Origin: JBGTCD01 sp041749015
GTDB taxonomy: Bacteria; Bacteroidota; Bacteroidia; Cytophagales; Cyclobacteriaceae
Direction: 5' to 3'
Length of the DNA stretch: 64,000 nucleotides
Assembly: GCA_041749015.1 (NCBI GenBank)
Contig: JBGTCD010000001.1
Span: 4,383 to 68,382 of the forward strand
In this document: positions 1 through 10,079 of the stretch, piece after piece
How the letters are laid out: each line of letters opens with the position of its first letter
Numbering within the stretch: the first letter of the stretch is position 1
Made by a program: the position numbers and the translations under genes
Notes under the pieces: model-generated
Database searches by the model: none
Told to the model about the DNA's origin: nothing
Seen by the model: the letters and a program-made list of their open reading frames with translations, nothing else

Positions 1-68
1 GACTCAATAAATTTTTCCCTTGACAGGGATGTCAGAAATGGTGGCTTCATAAGCAATTAAACATGGGC

Positions 69-90
69 CAATAGGTATAAATACCTATTG
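69..90. promoter_or_regulatory. 22-bp perfect palindrome upstream of the first surface gene
   Basis: The sequence CAATAGGTAT-AA-ATACCTATTG reads the same on both strands, with 10-bp arms around a central AA. It lies about 57 bp before the first start codon in a stretch (1-147) that otherwise holds no gene. A perfect palindrome in this place suits a dimeric regulator binding site. No regulator can be named from the sequence. A cruciform or transcript hairpin is the other reading, but there is no T-run to make it a terminator. Confidence 0.4.
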
Positions 91-147
91 TAATAAAGAT
101 AAAGAATTTTTTGTTTTAACAAGTTTTATGAACCAGAAAATTTAGAT

Positions 148-1257
148 ATGAAAAGGATTTATACTTTGATTATGTGGGCTTTATGTCTGTATTCTACTGC
201 CGCGTTTGCAACCATCCATACCGTGAGCAACAATCCCAACAGACCGGCACAATACGATAATGTGCAGGCAGCCATCAATGCCGCCGAGGCTGGAGATACC
301 ATTTATGTTCATGGATCACAGTTTACCTATCCTGATTTTATCATCAATAAGCAGTTGGTGCTGATCGGGGCAGGCTACAGATCCGATAATGAATTTAATC
401 TGGAAACACGGGTTGAGAGGATCAGATTTTTCAGGGATACAGGATTACAAAATGCCAGTGGGTCAGTCATTACAGGATTCAGGGTAAATAACAGGCTGGG
501 CAATGGCATTGGCTCATTATCAGTGGATAATATCACCATATTCAGGAATTTCATAGGATACCTTACCCTGTTTGATGAACAAAATGGCAATGCTGGACTT
601 TGCAATAACTGGCAAATATTTAATAATGTCATCAATACTATACAAGGTCGGTCCTTTGCTTCGGCTATATCAACCAGCCCAACCAATATCGTTATTCAAA
701 ACAATATTTTAAGGCTGGTTTTAGACTTTAGTTCCAATACTGTGATCATGGATCATAATATTTTTTATGGAGCGAATAATCTGAACGGATTATTTTATAC
801 GGTGATAACCAATAATATTTTTATGAGAAGTACGGGTAATATTTTTGCGAATGCCAATGTCAGCTTTAATACCTTCAATAATAACTTCTCCCTGCTAAGC
901 ACCATTTCCCCCACAGCACCCACTGACAATTTCTCATCACAAAGCAACACGGCAGCTAATAATATTTTACCTGGAGCTAATCCTTTTATCAATGCGTCAA
1001 ACCTTAATGCCTATGATGTAAATGCTAACTATCGGATATCAGCTTCATCACCGGCCAGTGGTGAAGGCACCGATGGCACTGACCTGGGCATTTATGGTGG
1101 GGCTTTTCCTTATCCCAGCGGTGGTGCTCCCGGTAGTGGTTTTGATACGAGTCCACTGCCTCCAATCCCTCAGGTTACCGAGATGAATATTTCGAATACC
1201 ACCATTCAGCCAGGTACTGACCTGAATGTGAATGTAAAAGCAAGAATCAACAATTAA
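148..1257 (+). CDS. Secreted right-handed beta-helix (pectin-lyase-fold) protein
   Basis: This 369-aa protein has a clear signal peptide (residues 1-22, ending STAAFA). The body is rich in Asn and Ile, in short strands of the kind seen in parallel beta-helix proteins (NNWQIFNNVIN, NIVIQNNIL, VSFNTFNNNFS), and opens with an AAINAAEAGDTIYVHGS segment typical of that fold. No catalytic residues can be assigned. No T9SS sorting domain is visible at its C-terminus, which ends in a short hydrophilic tail. It lies 7 bp ahead of a type B T9SS protein and is followed by a PorP/SprF gene, so the three are probably one surface operon. Exported beta-helix protein is well supported; its ligand is unknown. 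Confidence 0.8.
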   Translation: MKRIYTLIMWALCLYSTAAFATIHTVSNNPNRPAQYDNVQAAINAAEAGDTIYVHGSQFTYPDFIINKQLVLIGAGYRSDNEFNLETRVERIRFFRDTGLQNASGSVITGFRVNNRLGNGIGSLSVDNITIFRNFIGYLTLFDEQNGNAGLCNNWQIFNNVINTIQGRSFASAISTSPTNIVIQNNILRLVLDFSSNTVIMDHNIFYGANNLNGLFYTVITNNIFMRSTGNIFANANVSFNTFNNNFSLLSTISPTAPTDNFSSQSNTAANNILPGANPFINASNLNAYDVNANYRISASSPASGEGTDGTDLGIYGGAFPYPSGGAPGSGFDTSPLPPIPQVTEMNISNTTIQPGTDLNVNVKARINN

Positions 1258-1264
1258 TCAGGCT

Positions 1265-3607
1265 TTGTTAGGATTTTTAAAATCGGGAAATGTTTCGCTA
1301 ACAGGTAGGTGGTCTTGCGCCGGCTTGTGGTTGGTGCTTTTATTTTTCATGGGTCATCATACCTACGGGCAGTCACTTACCGGGGCCGAATATTTCTGGA
1401 ACTCCGACCCGGGTACCGGAAATGGCATCAATATACCTTTCAGTGCGGGTGCCGAAGTGGACATTAATATCAGTTTGCCTACCGGTACGCTTGGCCTGGG
1501 GTTCAATAGTTTGAATATCAGGTTTAAAGACAATCAGGGTTTTTGGTCCCACTTTGGCTCAAGGATGTTTTATATAGTACCTGCAAACGATTTTGTAGAT
1601 GCCATTACCATCACTGCCGCAGAGTATTTCTTTGATGATGATCCCGGAATCGGTCAGGCAACCAATATTCCAATTACTCCCGGGCCAAATCAGAACTTTG
1701 CCATACCTATTCCAAGCGGTGGTTTGGTCAGTGGCTTTCATTCACTCAACATCAGATTAAAGGATAATAAGGGCCAGTGGTCGCACTTTGGATCAAGAAC
1801 CTTTTATCTCCATCCTGTAGAAATTTTCCCCCTTGCAACTACACTTACAGCGGCGGAGTACTTCTTCAATGATGATCCCGGGATCGGGCAGGGTACCCCC
1901 CTTTCCATAACCCCGGGTGCGGTGCAGAATAACAATTTCATAATCGAGACCACAGGAGTGCCACCAGGATTCAATACCCTATTGATCAGGTATCGGGATG
2001 ACCGGGGCCGGTGGGGGCATTTTGCTCCCCGCACTTTTTATGCAGTCCCTCCGGGGTTGCTCCCTGCCAGTAACCTGACAAGGCTGGAATATTTTATCGA
2101 TGTGAATCCTGATATTGACCCTGATGCCATAGGTTCCCCTCTGGACATACCGGAATTGGCTGCTATTGACGAAAATTTAATTATCCCTCTTGAAGGCCTA
2201 ACCAGTGGTCTCCATACCCTATACATTAGGGTGCAGGATGATCTTGGTATTTGGAGCCTTCCACTAGCGGAAGAATTTACCATTCTTAATTGCACCCCAC
2301 CTGAGCCACCCGTGGTGCCCGATGTAAGCCGGTGCAATGCCGGTGCGGTAGACCTGACTGCTATTTCAGGTGCCACAGGTTCGCAGGAGTACCGATGGTA
2401 TGCGGATGAGGTTGGCACCGACATCCTGTTTACTGGAGCCGCATTTTCCACTCCCCAGCTCTCAGAGACCACCCCCTATTTTGTAAGTGTATTCGATCCT
2501 GCCACCTTGTGTGAGAGCAGCCGGACTGCCGTAAATGCCATTTTGAATTTTTCGGAAAAGCCGGCCATCAATCCATCCGGTACCCTTACTTTTTGTGAGG
2601 GCAATACCGTGATCCTTTCAGCCCCACCGGGGTTTTCAAGATATGAGTGGTCAGGCGGGCAGGCCACACAGGACATTCTGGTCAGTGCTTCCGGAGCCTA
2701 TACCGTAAGGGTCGGTGATGCGCAGTGTCTGAGCCCGGAGTCAGATCCGGTTACGGTCACCATCATTTCGGCACCGCCAAAACCTGAAGTGCAGGTGTCA
2801 GGCAATACGCTCATTTGTGGCTCAGGTACAGTGGTATTGACCGGTCCTGGTGGGGTAACCGGTTACCAATGGTCTAATGGTGCAACTACCCAGTCGATCG
2901 AGGTATCAGAGGCTGGGTTATTTTTCTTGGTGGTCACTACAAGTTCATCCTCATGCCCTAGTTTGCCTTCTGATCCCGTCATTGTCACAGTCCTTACGCC
3001 TCCCTGTGATGGTGGTGGCGGCCCCGGCAGTAATCAGCCCCCGGTGATCCAACCTACGACATTATCAGCCCAGATTGAAGGCCGGATTGAGTTTGACCTG
3101 ACCACCATTATTTCAGATCCTGATGGAAATCTGGATTTCTCTTCTATAGAGGTGATCAACGACGAGACATTCCGGGGCATTCCGGCATTTGTGGATGCAG
3201 GATTCTTCCTCAATATAGACTATGCCGGCAATCCCTTTACAGGTGAAGACAGGGTCACCATTCAGGCTTGTGATCTCAATCTGGCATGTGCGCAGCAATT
3301 CCTTGATATCGATGTGGTAGGTGAGGTGGTGGTGTATAATGGGCTTTCTCCGGATGGAGACGGCCTGAATGATTTTATGCTCATAAGATATATTGATGTG
3401 GTAGAGGGAGCTTCTCAGAACAAGGTAACCATTTTCAACCGGTGGGGTGCGATAGTCTTTGACATAGACAACTACAATAATACTGACAGAGTTTTTGCCG
3501 GTCTCGGTAATAATGGGGAGGAGCTGCCTACAGGTACTTATTTTTATAAGATAGAATTTCAAAGCCTGCCCAAACCCCTTCAGGGCTTTATTACTCTAAT
3601 CCGCTAG
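1265..3607 (+). CDS. T9SS type B cargo protein with four N-terminal repeats (gliding motility-associated C-terminal domain)
   Basis: The 780-aa frame begins at TTG; no ATG is available before the hydrophobic signal segment (about residues 15-36, ending HHTYGQS). Four repeats follow at about residues 38, 117, 194 and 271, each opening with an AEYFF(N/D)DDPG motif and ending in IRxKDNxGxWSHFGSRxFY. From about 342 there are Ig-like/PKD-like segments with paired Cys. The last 90 residues (from about 691) carry the GLSPDGDGLNDF motif and the FNRWG and GTYFYKIEF blocks of the type B T9SS sorting domain (CHU_C family). Cargo of this class is exported with a dedicated PorP/SprF protein, which is the next gene, 3 bp downstream. 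Probable role: surface adhesin. Confidence 0.85.
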   Translation: MLGFLKSGNVSLTGRWSCAGLWLVLLFFMGHHTYGQSLTGAEYFWNSDPGTGNGINIPFSAGAEVDINISLPTGTLGLGFNSLNIRFKDNQGFWSHFGSRMFYIVPANDFVDAITITAAEYFFDDDPGIGQATNIPITPGPNQNFAIPIPSGGLVSGFHSLNIRLKDNKGQWSHFGSRTFYLHPVEIFPLATTLTAAEYFFNDDPGIGQGTPLSITPGAVQNNNFIIETTGVPPGFNTLLIRYRDDRGRWGHFAPRTFYAVPPGLLPASNLTRLEYFIDVNPDIDPDAIGSPLDIPELAAIDENLIIPLEGLTSGLHTLYIRVQDDLGIWSLPLAEEFTILNCTPPEPPVVPDVSRCNAGAVDLTAISGATGSQEYRWYADEVGTDILFTGAAFSTPQLSETTPYFVSVFDPATLCESSRTAVNAILNFSEKPAINPSGTLTFCEGNTVILSAPPGFSRYEWSGGQATQDILVSASGAYTVRVGDAQCLSPESDPVTVTIISAPPKPEVQVSGNTLICGSGTVVLTGPGGVTGYQWSNGATTQSIEVSEAGLFFLVVTTSSSSCPSLPSDPVIVTVLTPPCDGGGGPGSNQPPVIQPTTLSAQIEGRIEFDLTTIISDPDGNLDFSSIEVINDETFRGIPAFVDAGFFLNIDYAGNPFTGEDRVTIQACDLNLACAQQFLDIDVVGEVVVYNGLSPDGDGLNDFMLIRYIDVVEGASQNKVTIFNRWGAIVFDIDNYNNTDRVFAGLGNNGEELPTGTYFYKIEFQSLPKPLQGFITLIR

Positions 3608-3610
3608 CCT

Positions 3611-4519
3611 ATGAAAAAGCTTTTGCTTACCGTATTTACCCTGGTCTTTATCTCCGGAGCATGGGCTCAGCAGGATCCTTACTATAGCCAGTATTTGTTT
3701 AATCCCTTGCTGATCAATCCCGCTCATGCCGGATTTTCAAATGACCTCACCGCGCTGGTAGCCAACAGGATTCAATGGGCCAGTTTTCCCGGGAGTCCTC
3801 TGACCTTCAATGCTACGGCCCATACCTCATTGGTGGAAAACAAGGTAGGCACCGGGCTTATATTGCTGCAGGATCAGATCGGCACCAGTAAATCGACAGA
3901 GGTGCATATGAACTATGCCTACCACGTGGAATTGAATAATGGGCACCGGCTTTCACTTGGCTTGCAGGCCGGTTTTATGAATTTTCAAAATGACTATAGT
4001 GAGCTGGTTATTAATCCAAATGACCCTAAATTCCAGAACAATATTTCAGAGTTTACCCCGAGCTTTGGTGGAGGTTTTATTTATTCTGCTGATAATTTTT
4101 ATTTGGGAGCAGCCATTCCTAAAATGCTCAAGTCTTCGGTGACCATTGATGGTTCTGATATTGTATTGTACGACCAGCATTTTTATGCTTATACCGCTTA
4201 TGTGCATACCCTTTCCTATCGAATCAAAGCAAAACCCTTTGCAATGGTGAGAAGCACCGCCCAGGCACCTCTGAGCTGGGATATTGGGGTATTAATGACA
4301 GCTGATGACAGCTATTCCATTGGATTTTTGACCAGGAGTTTAGACACTTTTGGGGGCTTGATGCGCTTGAATATTGGCGAAAACTTTTTCATGGGTTATG
4401 TTTTTGAATTGCCCACCAACCGATCAGTGGGGATGAACTTTGCAGCCCATGAGATCACCCTCGGGGTACGCTTGGCACCTTTTTCATATCACAACCTTAA
4501 TACCATCACAGATTTTTAG
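3611..4519 (+). CDS. PorP/SprF family type IX secretion outer-membrane protein
   Basis: The 302-aa protein has a signal peptide (residues 1-19, ending SGAWAQ). The next block, QQDPYYSQYLFNPLLINPAH, is the signature N-terminus of the PorP/SprF family. The rest alternates in the pattern of an outer-membrane beta-barrel. Family members work with the T9SS to export or attach partners that have type B sorting domains; the gene just upstream encodes such a partner. The 302-residue length is normal for the family. Specific pairing with the 780-aa cargo protein is inferred from adjacency. The symbol is left blank because Bacteroidota carry many paralogues of porP/sprF. Confidence 0.9.
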   Translation: MKKLLLTVFTLVFISGAWAQQDPYYSQYLFNPLLINPAHAGFSNDLTALVANRIQWASFPGSPLTFNATAHTSLVENKVGTGLILLQDQIGTSKSTEVHMNYAYHVELNNGHRLSLGLQAGFMNFQNDYSELVINPNDPKFQNNISEFTPSFGGGFIYSADNFYLGAAIPKMLKSSVTIDGSDIVLYDQHFYAYTAYVHTLSYRIKAKPFAMVRSTAQAPLSWDIGVLMTADDSYSIGFLTRSLDTFGGLMRLNIGENFFMGYVFELPTNRSVGMNFAAHEITLGVRLAPFSYHNLNTITDF

Positions 4520-4569
4520 ATAGCTGTCATTTTTTTATCTTTACCTCTAATTTGAAATTAAAGGTAATC

Positions 4570-7500
4570 ATGCAGTATCCTGGAAAGGCATTGTTTCAAT
4601 GCCATTTTTATTTATTAGTCTTTTTGGCCTTTTTATTGCCAGTGACCTTATTAGCCCAGCCTTCACAGGGGGCTACCAGTTTCTTGATAGATAATGTAGA
4701 TGGCGACCGCTTCAGGATCAGGTGGAACAGTGGTGACGGGGATCGCAGGCTTGTAGTAGCCAGTGAAGACCCCAATTTCAACGGGGCCGGGGTGCCGGCA
4801 GATGGCACCGATTACCTGGCCAACAATGCTTTTGGTGTGGCGGATCAAATAGGTCCCGGTAATTATGTGATTTATAAAGGCACCGGAACCTCGGTTACCA
4901 TGAATGGGCTCGACAGCAGCTCTACCTATTTTATAAGAATTTATGAGTTCAATGGGGCGGATTTCAATACCCTTTATAATACCACCGATGTATTGGAGGG
5001 CAGTGGGACTACCCTTTTCCCTCCTGGAATTGGGCCTTCTAATATTTCAATTTCCGGGATTAAGGGTAATGCTGCCGGTATAAAATGGGACCGCGGTGAT
5101 GGCAACAGAAATCTGGCCATTTTAAGACAAGGAAGTATCCCGGGTGATCCCACCTTATTTCAATCCTATTTTTCCAGCGCTACCTTTGGAAGTGGTTCTT
5201 CAGTTGGTGGGGGAAGAGCACTTATTGCTGGTACCCAGGATACAGTCTATGTCCGTAATCTGGATCCTAACACCTGGTATTATCTTAAAATATTAGAATA
5301 CAACGGTACTTCCAATCCGGTTTATAATTACCAGGAAGTGGCTATTGATTCATTTCTTACAGCCACGAAACCTACCGAAGGAAGCACTAGCCCTTTTATT
5401 GATATAATTGAAGGCGACCGGCTAAGGGTAAGGGTGACTTCTGGTGATGGCTCAAGAAGACTCTTTGTAGCACGGCAGGACGATCCGGTATCATGGACCC
5501 CAGTGGATGGCCAGGATTATACGGCCAATGGTACCTTTGGACAGGGCGATGAGGTGAGTCCCGGGACTTTTATTGTGGGAAAAGGTTCTGGTTCCTCGCA
5601 AACCGTTACCGGCCTTACCCCCGCCACTGATTATCATTTTGCTGTATACGAATTTAATGGGGAGGGCAGTAATACCTTTTACCTTACCGAGGCTGAACAT
5701 GTGGCTGTTGTCAGCGGTAGTACATTGTCACCCCCCTCAGTGCAAGCAGGGGAGCCGGAATTTTCCAATATTACCGGAAACAGCGTATCGGTGACATTCC
5801 CTTCCGGAGATGGGAATGGCAGGATCGTATTGGTAAGTGAAGGCGCTCCCGTAGCAGATGCACCGGTTAATCTTATAACTTATTTTTCCAGCTCCAGTTA
5901 TAGCAGTGCCCCCACCTTAGGAGGATCGAAGATTGTTTATAGAGGTACAGGCAATTCTGTTAATATCTCTAATTTGCAACCGGCCATTAATTATCACTTC
6001 GCCATTTTTGAATACAATGGGAGCAGTGGCCCCGTATATAATCAGGTGGATCCGGGCAGAGGGGATTTTTCTACTCAGGGTGCCCCGACAATTCCAACCA
6101 CAAATCTTACTTTTAGTAACATTGATGGCGATAGATTCAGACTTAACTACCAACCAGGAGATGGGGTAGGCCGGATAGTTATCGGGAGGCTAGGAGCACC
6201 GGTCAGTGCCTTCCCGGAGGATGGGAATGCCTACACTGCAAGCACCTCATTTGGCAATGGGCATGACCTTGGAGATGGAAATTTTGTACTTCAAAACACC
6301 AGCAACAATAACACAACGGTCAGCGGTTTGCAGCCCATGGAAACTTACCATTTTGCCATAATTGAATACAATGGAAGTGGTGCCCAGCGATTATATATGG
6401 GTGAGGCAGACGCCTTGACTGGCAGTCAGAGCACCTTATTTCCACCTACCCAGCAGGCTACAGATCTTAGTTTTACGGATATTACTTCAAATTCCGTTCA
6501 TATCAACTGGGAAAATGGGGATGGGGATGGAAGAATTGTTTTAATGAGGCCAGATGCCCCAGTGGAAGATATGCCGCAAAATCTTTCCAGTTATTTTGCG
6601 ACTTCAAATTACGGTAGTGCTTCCTCTTTGGGTTCGGCCAAAGTAGTTTATGCTGGTAATGGAAACAACCGTGAGATAACCAATGTACCTCCCGGTAGCT
6701 ATTATGTGGCAGTGATCGAATATAATGGATCATCAGGTAGAGTTTACCGTACGGTGGACCCCCTCACGGGAATGGTAGAGGTAGGCGGGCCGCCTTTGGA
6801 GCCGGCCGTTATTACCAGTTTTTCTAGTATCGAGGGTGACAGGATTAGAATAAATTTCACCAGAGGTGACGGCACACGGAGATTGGGTATTGTGAAAGAG
6901 GGCAGCCCTGTAGATACCTGGCCTGTAGATGGTACCGGATATAGCTCAAGTACTAATTTTGGAAATGGAAGTGAGTTAGGAGCTGGGAATTTTGTGGTAT
7001 ATGATGGGACAGGTTCCTCATTTACCACCCAGAACCTGGAGCCTGAAAAGGAATACCATTTTGCTGTAGTTGAATACAATGGCTCCGGTACAAATTCTTT
7101 TTATCAGGACCCGGCAATTGTTGCTACAGCATCTCAATCTACACTGGGGCCACCTTCCGTACCCACCTCCAATATTTTTGCCAATAATGTCATTGGTAAT
7201 CAAATGAATATCACCTGGACCAATGGGGATGGTGACGGCAGGTTGGTTATTGCCAGGATGGGAGCTCCTGTTAATCAGGCACCTGAAGATCTAAGCAATT
7301 ATTTTAGCCATAATAGTTTTGGGACCGGGACTAATCTTGGTGATGGGAATTATGTAGTCTATGCCGGAACGGGAGATAACTTTTTATTGAGAAGCCTGGA
7401 GCCGGATACCACCTACCATCTTACATTTTATGAATACAACGGGAATTCCGGCAGGGTGTACCTGCGTGACCCGGTAACCGCAGTTGCATTCAATACCGCC

Positions 7501-9972
7501 CCACGACCATCACAGCCTGCTGCTAGTCTTTCCACCTCCAATATCCAGGGTAATCGCATCAATATTAATTTTTCTGCCGGTAATGGTACCCGTAGGATCG
7601 TTGTACTGCGGAAGGGCGGACCCGTATTGGCCTTGCCTGAAGACCTGACCACTTATAGCGGGGGTAATTTTGGCACCGGGAGCCCATTGGGTAATCCCAG
7701 TTTTGTAGTCCTCAATCTAACCGGAAGCAATGGTGCCATCCAGGGGCTGGAGCCCGATACGGAATACGGAATCGCCATTTTTGAATTTGATGGCTCACCG
7801 GGCCGAGAGCGATATTTTATTGATCAATTTTTGACTGGCTTTATCAAGACCGCAGCTCCTCCAGGATTACCGCCGAATAATTTGCTTTTCAATTCTGTAG
7901 GAAGCACCTCAGCCAATATCAGTTGGACCAATGGTACCGGGCAAAACAGAATGGTGGTTTTAAGACCCTTTCAGCCGGTTACTTTCGGTCCAGAAGACCT
8001 AAACACACATGGGGCTTCATCTACCAATTATAGTCAGCCAAGTACTAATTTGGGTGGGAGCCATAAGCATATGTACAGAGGCTCTAACAGCAGTATTAAC
8101 ATTACAAATCTGGACCCGGGTACCACCTACCACGTGAGTATATTTGAGTATAATGGCACCACCGGCCCTGTTTATAACCAGGTTGGACTTACAGGATTTT
8201 TTACCACACCGCCCGATGCCGGCCTGGCAGTAGGAGGATTCGATGCCATAACATTTTGCCCAAGTCAGAGCTTTGATATCCCGTATTTATATTCCGGGGT
8301 ACTGAATCCGGGCAATGTATTGGAAGCCCAAATGTCTGATATCGATGGGAGCTTCGACGCTCCTACCTTTCTTGGCTCTCAAAGTACTACCAATAACCAG
8401 GGGTTTATTCCAGTCAACCTGCCCTCCAGCCTTACCGAAGGCCTGGGTTACCGGTTCAGGATCATTGCCACCAATCCTAACGAAATTAGCCCTGATAACG
8501 GGGCTGATCTCCAGATTCTTACTGCCCAGGAACCGGATATTGATAATTTAAGTGGCGTAACTGAAACCTGTGGTGAACCCATTCAGCTTTCCACTTCTCA
8601 GCCCGGGTACAATGTGCAATGGTTCAGGGATGGCGTACCTATCCCAAATGCCATCATTGAATCGTTTCAGGCCTCCACATCAGGGTCGTACCAGGTGAGA
8701 ATATCGGGAGCCTATGGCGGATGCCAACTTTTTTCTGATCCTATTGAACTGGCCATCACACCAAGGCCTGATTTTGACATTAGATTGGATGATGAGTACT
8801 GTGAAACCGAGGGGTTAATTGTGTTGGAGAATGTACTACCGGAAGGGGGCTCTTTTACCGGGCCGGGGATGGATGGGGAGACTTTTGACCCCCTTGGAGC
8901 CGGGGTAGGTCAGCATTTTATTGAATATGAGTATATCGATTCGCAGTCGGGATGTGTCTATGCCGAAAGTAAATTTGTCATCGTCAATGAGGGGCCTGAA
9001 CTACCCATCGCTGTGAGCGATGAGGTATGTGGCAGTGGCACGGTGGTGCTTTCTGCATCTGGTGCAGGTGATAATGATATCTACCGGTGGTATGATGTCA
9101 GTACCGGAGGTTCGCATATCCAGCAAAGCATCAACCCTGATTTTGAAACGCCTGTGATTTCAGAGACAACAGAATTTTACGTTAGCCTTCTTTCCCCCAA
9201 TGGCTGCGAAAGTGAAAGAGTGCCTGTTGATGCTATGGTCATACCACCCCCAGCCGAGCCGGGGATAGATAATGGAGACCGTTGCGGCCCCGGGTCCGTA
9301 TTACTATCCGCTTCTGGTGCTACCGGTGTTGAGATTTATCGTTGGTTTGAAAATAGCACTGATACGGAGCCTGTTTTTACTTCCCAGGAAGGTAGCTTTG
9401 ACACCCCCGAATTAAATGAAACCCAGACCTTCTATGTAGAAATCTTTGCCGGGGACGATTGTATATCAGATAGGGTGCCGGTAATGGCTATTATTACTGA
9501 TCAGGTAGCTGTAGAGGTGACTCTGGATGGGAACCAGTTCATAGCACCTGATGGAGCAGCCACCTATCAATGGTACAGGAATGGCAGTATAATAAATGGG
9601 GCAACAAGCCACTACCTCGATGTGTTTGATTATGGGGTTTATTATGTGTCAGTAACCGGGCTTGGTGGCTGTGATGGAGTATCCGAGCCGATAGAGTTTT
9701 TTGTTACAGACCTGTCTGACCCTGGTTATGCCGGATGGGAGGTATTCCCCAATCCTACCAGTGGTATATTGAATATTAAAATCCCCGCAACCAAATCTAA
9801 GGCCATTCTCACCATATATGATCTCCAGGGCCGGATGGTAACAGAAACTACGGTTCATTACACATCGGAATATCATCAGTGGGAGATCAAAGACCTTCCG
9901 CAAGGTATTTATTATCTGCACGCCAAAAATGGTGATGAGGTCAAAACCTGGAGGATTCTGTTTCTGCCCTGA
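4570..9972 (+). CDS. Giant T9SS type A surface protein with ten fibronectin-III-like repeats
   Basis: From the ATG at 4570 the product is about 1800 aa. A TTG 18 bp upstream is in frame, but AAAGG before the ATG and a TATCTTTA box at 4536 favour the ATG. A signal peptide ends near LLAQPS. Ten beta-sandwich repeats of about 118 aa run to about residue 1220, each with a (G/S)N-x-I-x-(W/F)-xx-GDG motif and an (F/Y)EYNG motif. They alternate in two subtypes, so the array reads as five AB pairs. Cys-containing Ig-like segments follow, then a type A T9SS sorting domain (VFPNPTSGILNIKIP, ending KTWRILFLP). Likely a long stalk-like adhesin fixed to the cell surface. There is no enzymatic motif. Confidence 0.85.
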   Translation: MQYPGKALFQCHFYLLVFLAFLLPVTLLAQPSQGATSFLIDNVDGDRFRIRWNSGDGDRRLVVASEDPNFNGAGVPADGTDYLANNAFGVADQIGPGNYVIYKGTGTSVTMNGLDSSSTYFIRIYEFNGADFNTLYNTTDVLEGSGTTLFPPGIGPSNISISGIKGNAAGIKWDRGDGNRNLAILRQGSIPGDPTLFQSYFSSATFGSGSSVGGGRALIAGTQDTVYVRNLDPNTWYYLKILEYNGTSNPVYNYQEVAIDSFLTATKPTEGSTSPFIDIIEGDRLRVRVTSGDGSRRLFVARQDDPVSWTPVDGQDYTANGTFGQGDEVSPGTFIVGKGSGSSQTVTGLTPATDYHFAVYEFNGEGSNTFYLTEAEHVAVVSGSTLSPPSVQAGEPEFSNITGNSVSVTFPSGDGNGRIVLVSEGAPVADAPVNLITYFSSSSYSSAPTLGGSKIVYRGTGNSVNISNLQPAINYHFAIFEYNGSSGPVYNQVDPGRGDFSTQGAPTIPTTNLTFSNIDGDRFRLNYQPGDGVGRIVIGRLGAPVSAFPEDGNAYTASTSFGNGHDLGDGNFVLQNTSNNNTTVSGLQPMETYHFAIIEYNGSGAQRLYMGEADALTGSQSTLFPPTQQATDLSFTDITSNSVHINWENGDGDGRIVLMRPDAPVEDMPQNLSSYFATSNYGSASSLGSAKVVYAGNGNNREITNVPPGSYYVAVIEYNGSSGRVYRTVDPLTGMVEVGGPPLEPAVITSFSSIEGDRIRINFTRGDGTRRLGIVKEGSPVDTWPVDGTGYSSSTNFGNGSELGAGNFVVYDGTGSSFTTQNLEPEKEYHFAVVEYNGSGTNSFYQDPAIVATASQSTLGPPSVPTSNIFANNVIGNQMNITWTNGDGDGRLVIARMGAPVNQAPEDLSNYFSHNSFGTGTNLGDGNYVVYAGTGDNFLLRSLEPDTTYHLTFYEYNGNSGRVYLRDPVTAVAFNTAPRPSQPAASLSTSNIQGNRININFSAGNGTRRIVVLRKGGPVLALPEDLTTYSGGNFGTGSPLGNPSFVVLNLTGSNGAIQGLEPDTEYGIAIFEFDGSPGRERYFIDQFLTGFIKTAAPPGLPPNNLLFNSVGSTSANISWTNGTGQNRMVVLRPFQPVTFGPEDLNTHGASSTNYSQPSTNLGGSHKHMYRGSNSSINITNLDPGTTYHVSIFEYNGTTGPVYNQVGLTGFFTTPPDAGLAVGGFDAITFCPSQSFDIPYLYSGVLNPGNVLEAQMSDIDGSFDAPTFLGSQSTTNNQGFIPVNLPSSLTEGLGYRFRIIATNPNEISPDNGADLQILTAQEPDIDNLSGVTETCGEPIQLSTSQPGYNVQWFRDGVPIPNAIIESFQASTSGSYQVRISGAYGGCQLFSDPIELAITPRPDFDIRLDDEYCETEGLIVLENVLPEGGSFTGPGMDGETFDPLGAGVGQHFIEYEYIDSQSGCVYAESKFVIVNEGPELPIAVSDEVCGSGTVVLSASGAGDNDIYRWYDVSTGGSHIQQSINPDFETPVISETTEFYVSLLSPNGCESERVPVDAMVIPPPAEPGIDNGDRCGPGSVLLSASGATGVEIYRWFENSTDTEPVFTSQEGSFDTPELNETQTFYVEIFAGDDCISDRVPVMAIITDQVAVEVTLDGNQFIAPDGAATYQWYRNGSIINGATSHYLDVFDYGVYYVSVTGLGGCDGVSEPIEFFVTDLSDPGYAGWEVFPNPTSGILNIKIPATKSKAILTIYDLQGRMVTETTVHYTSEYHQWEIKDLPQGIYYLHAKNGDEVKTWRILFLP

Positions 9973-10079
9973 TCCTATTGAATCCATCCCGTGTAATGTT
10001 TTGATTTACTGAATATTAATCGTAATATTCAACTCATTTTTAATTAGCTTAACTGTAATTTAACCTTAACTCCTGACTT

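Noticed and set aside
2038..2472. A 144-codon frame on the minus strand
   Set aside because: Antisense to the type B T9SS gene, Ser- and Pro-rich as expected from a shadow frame.
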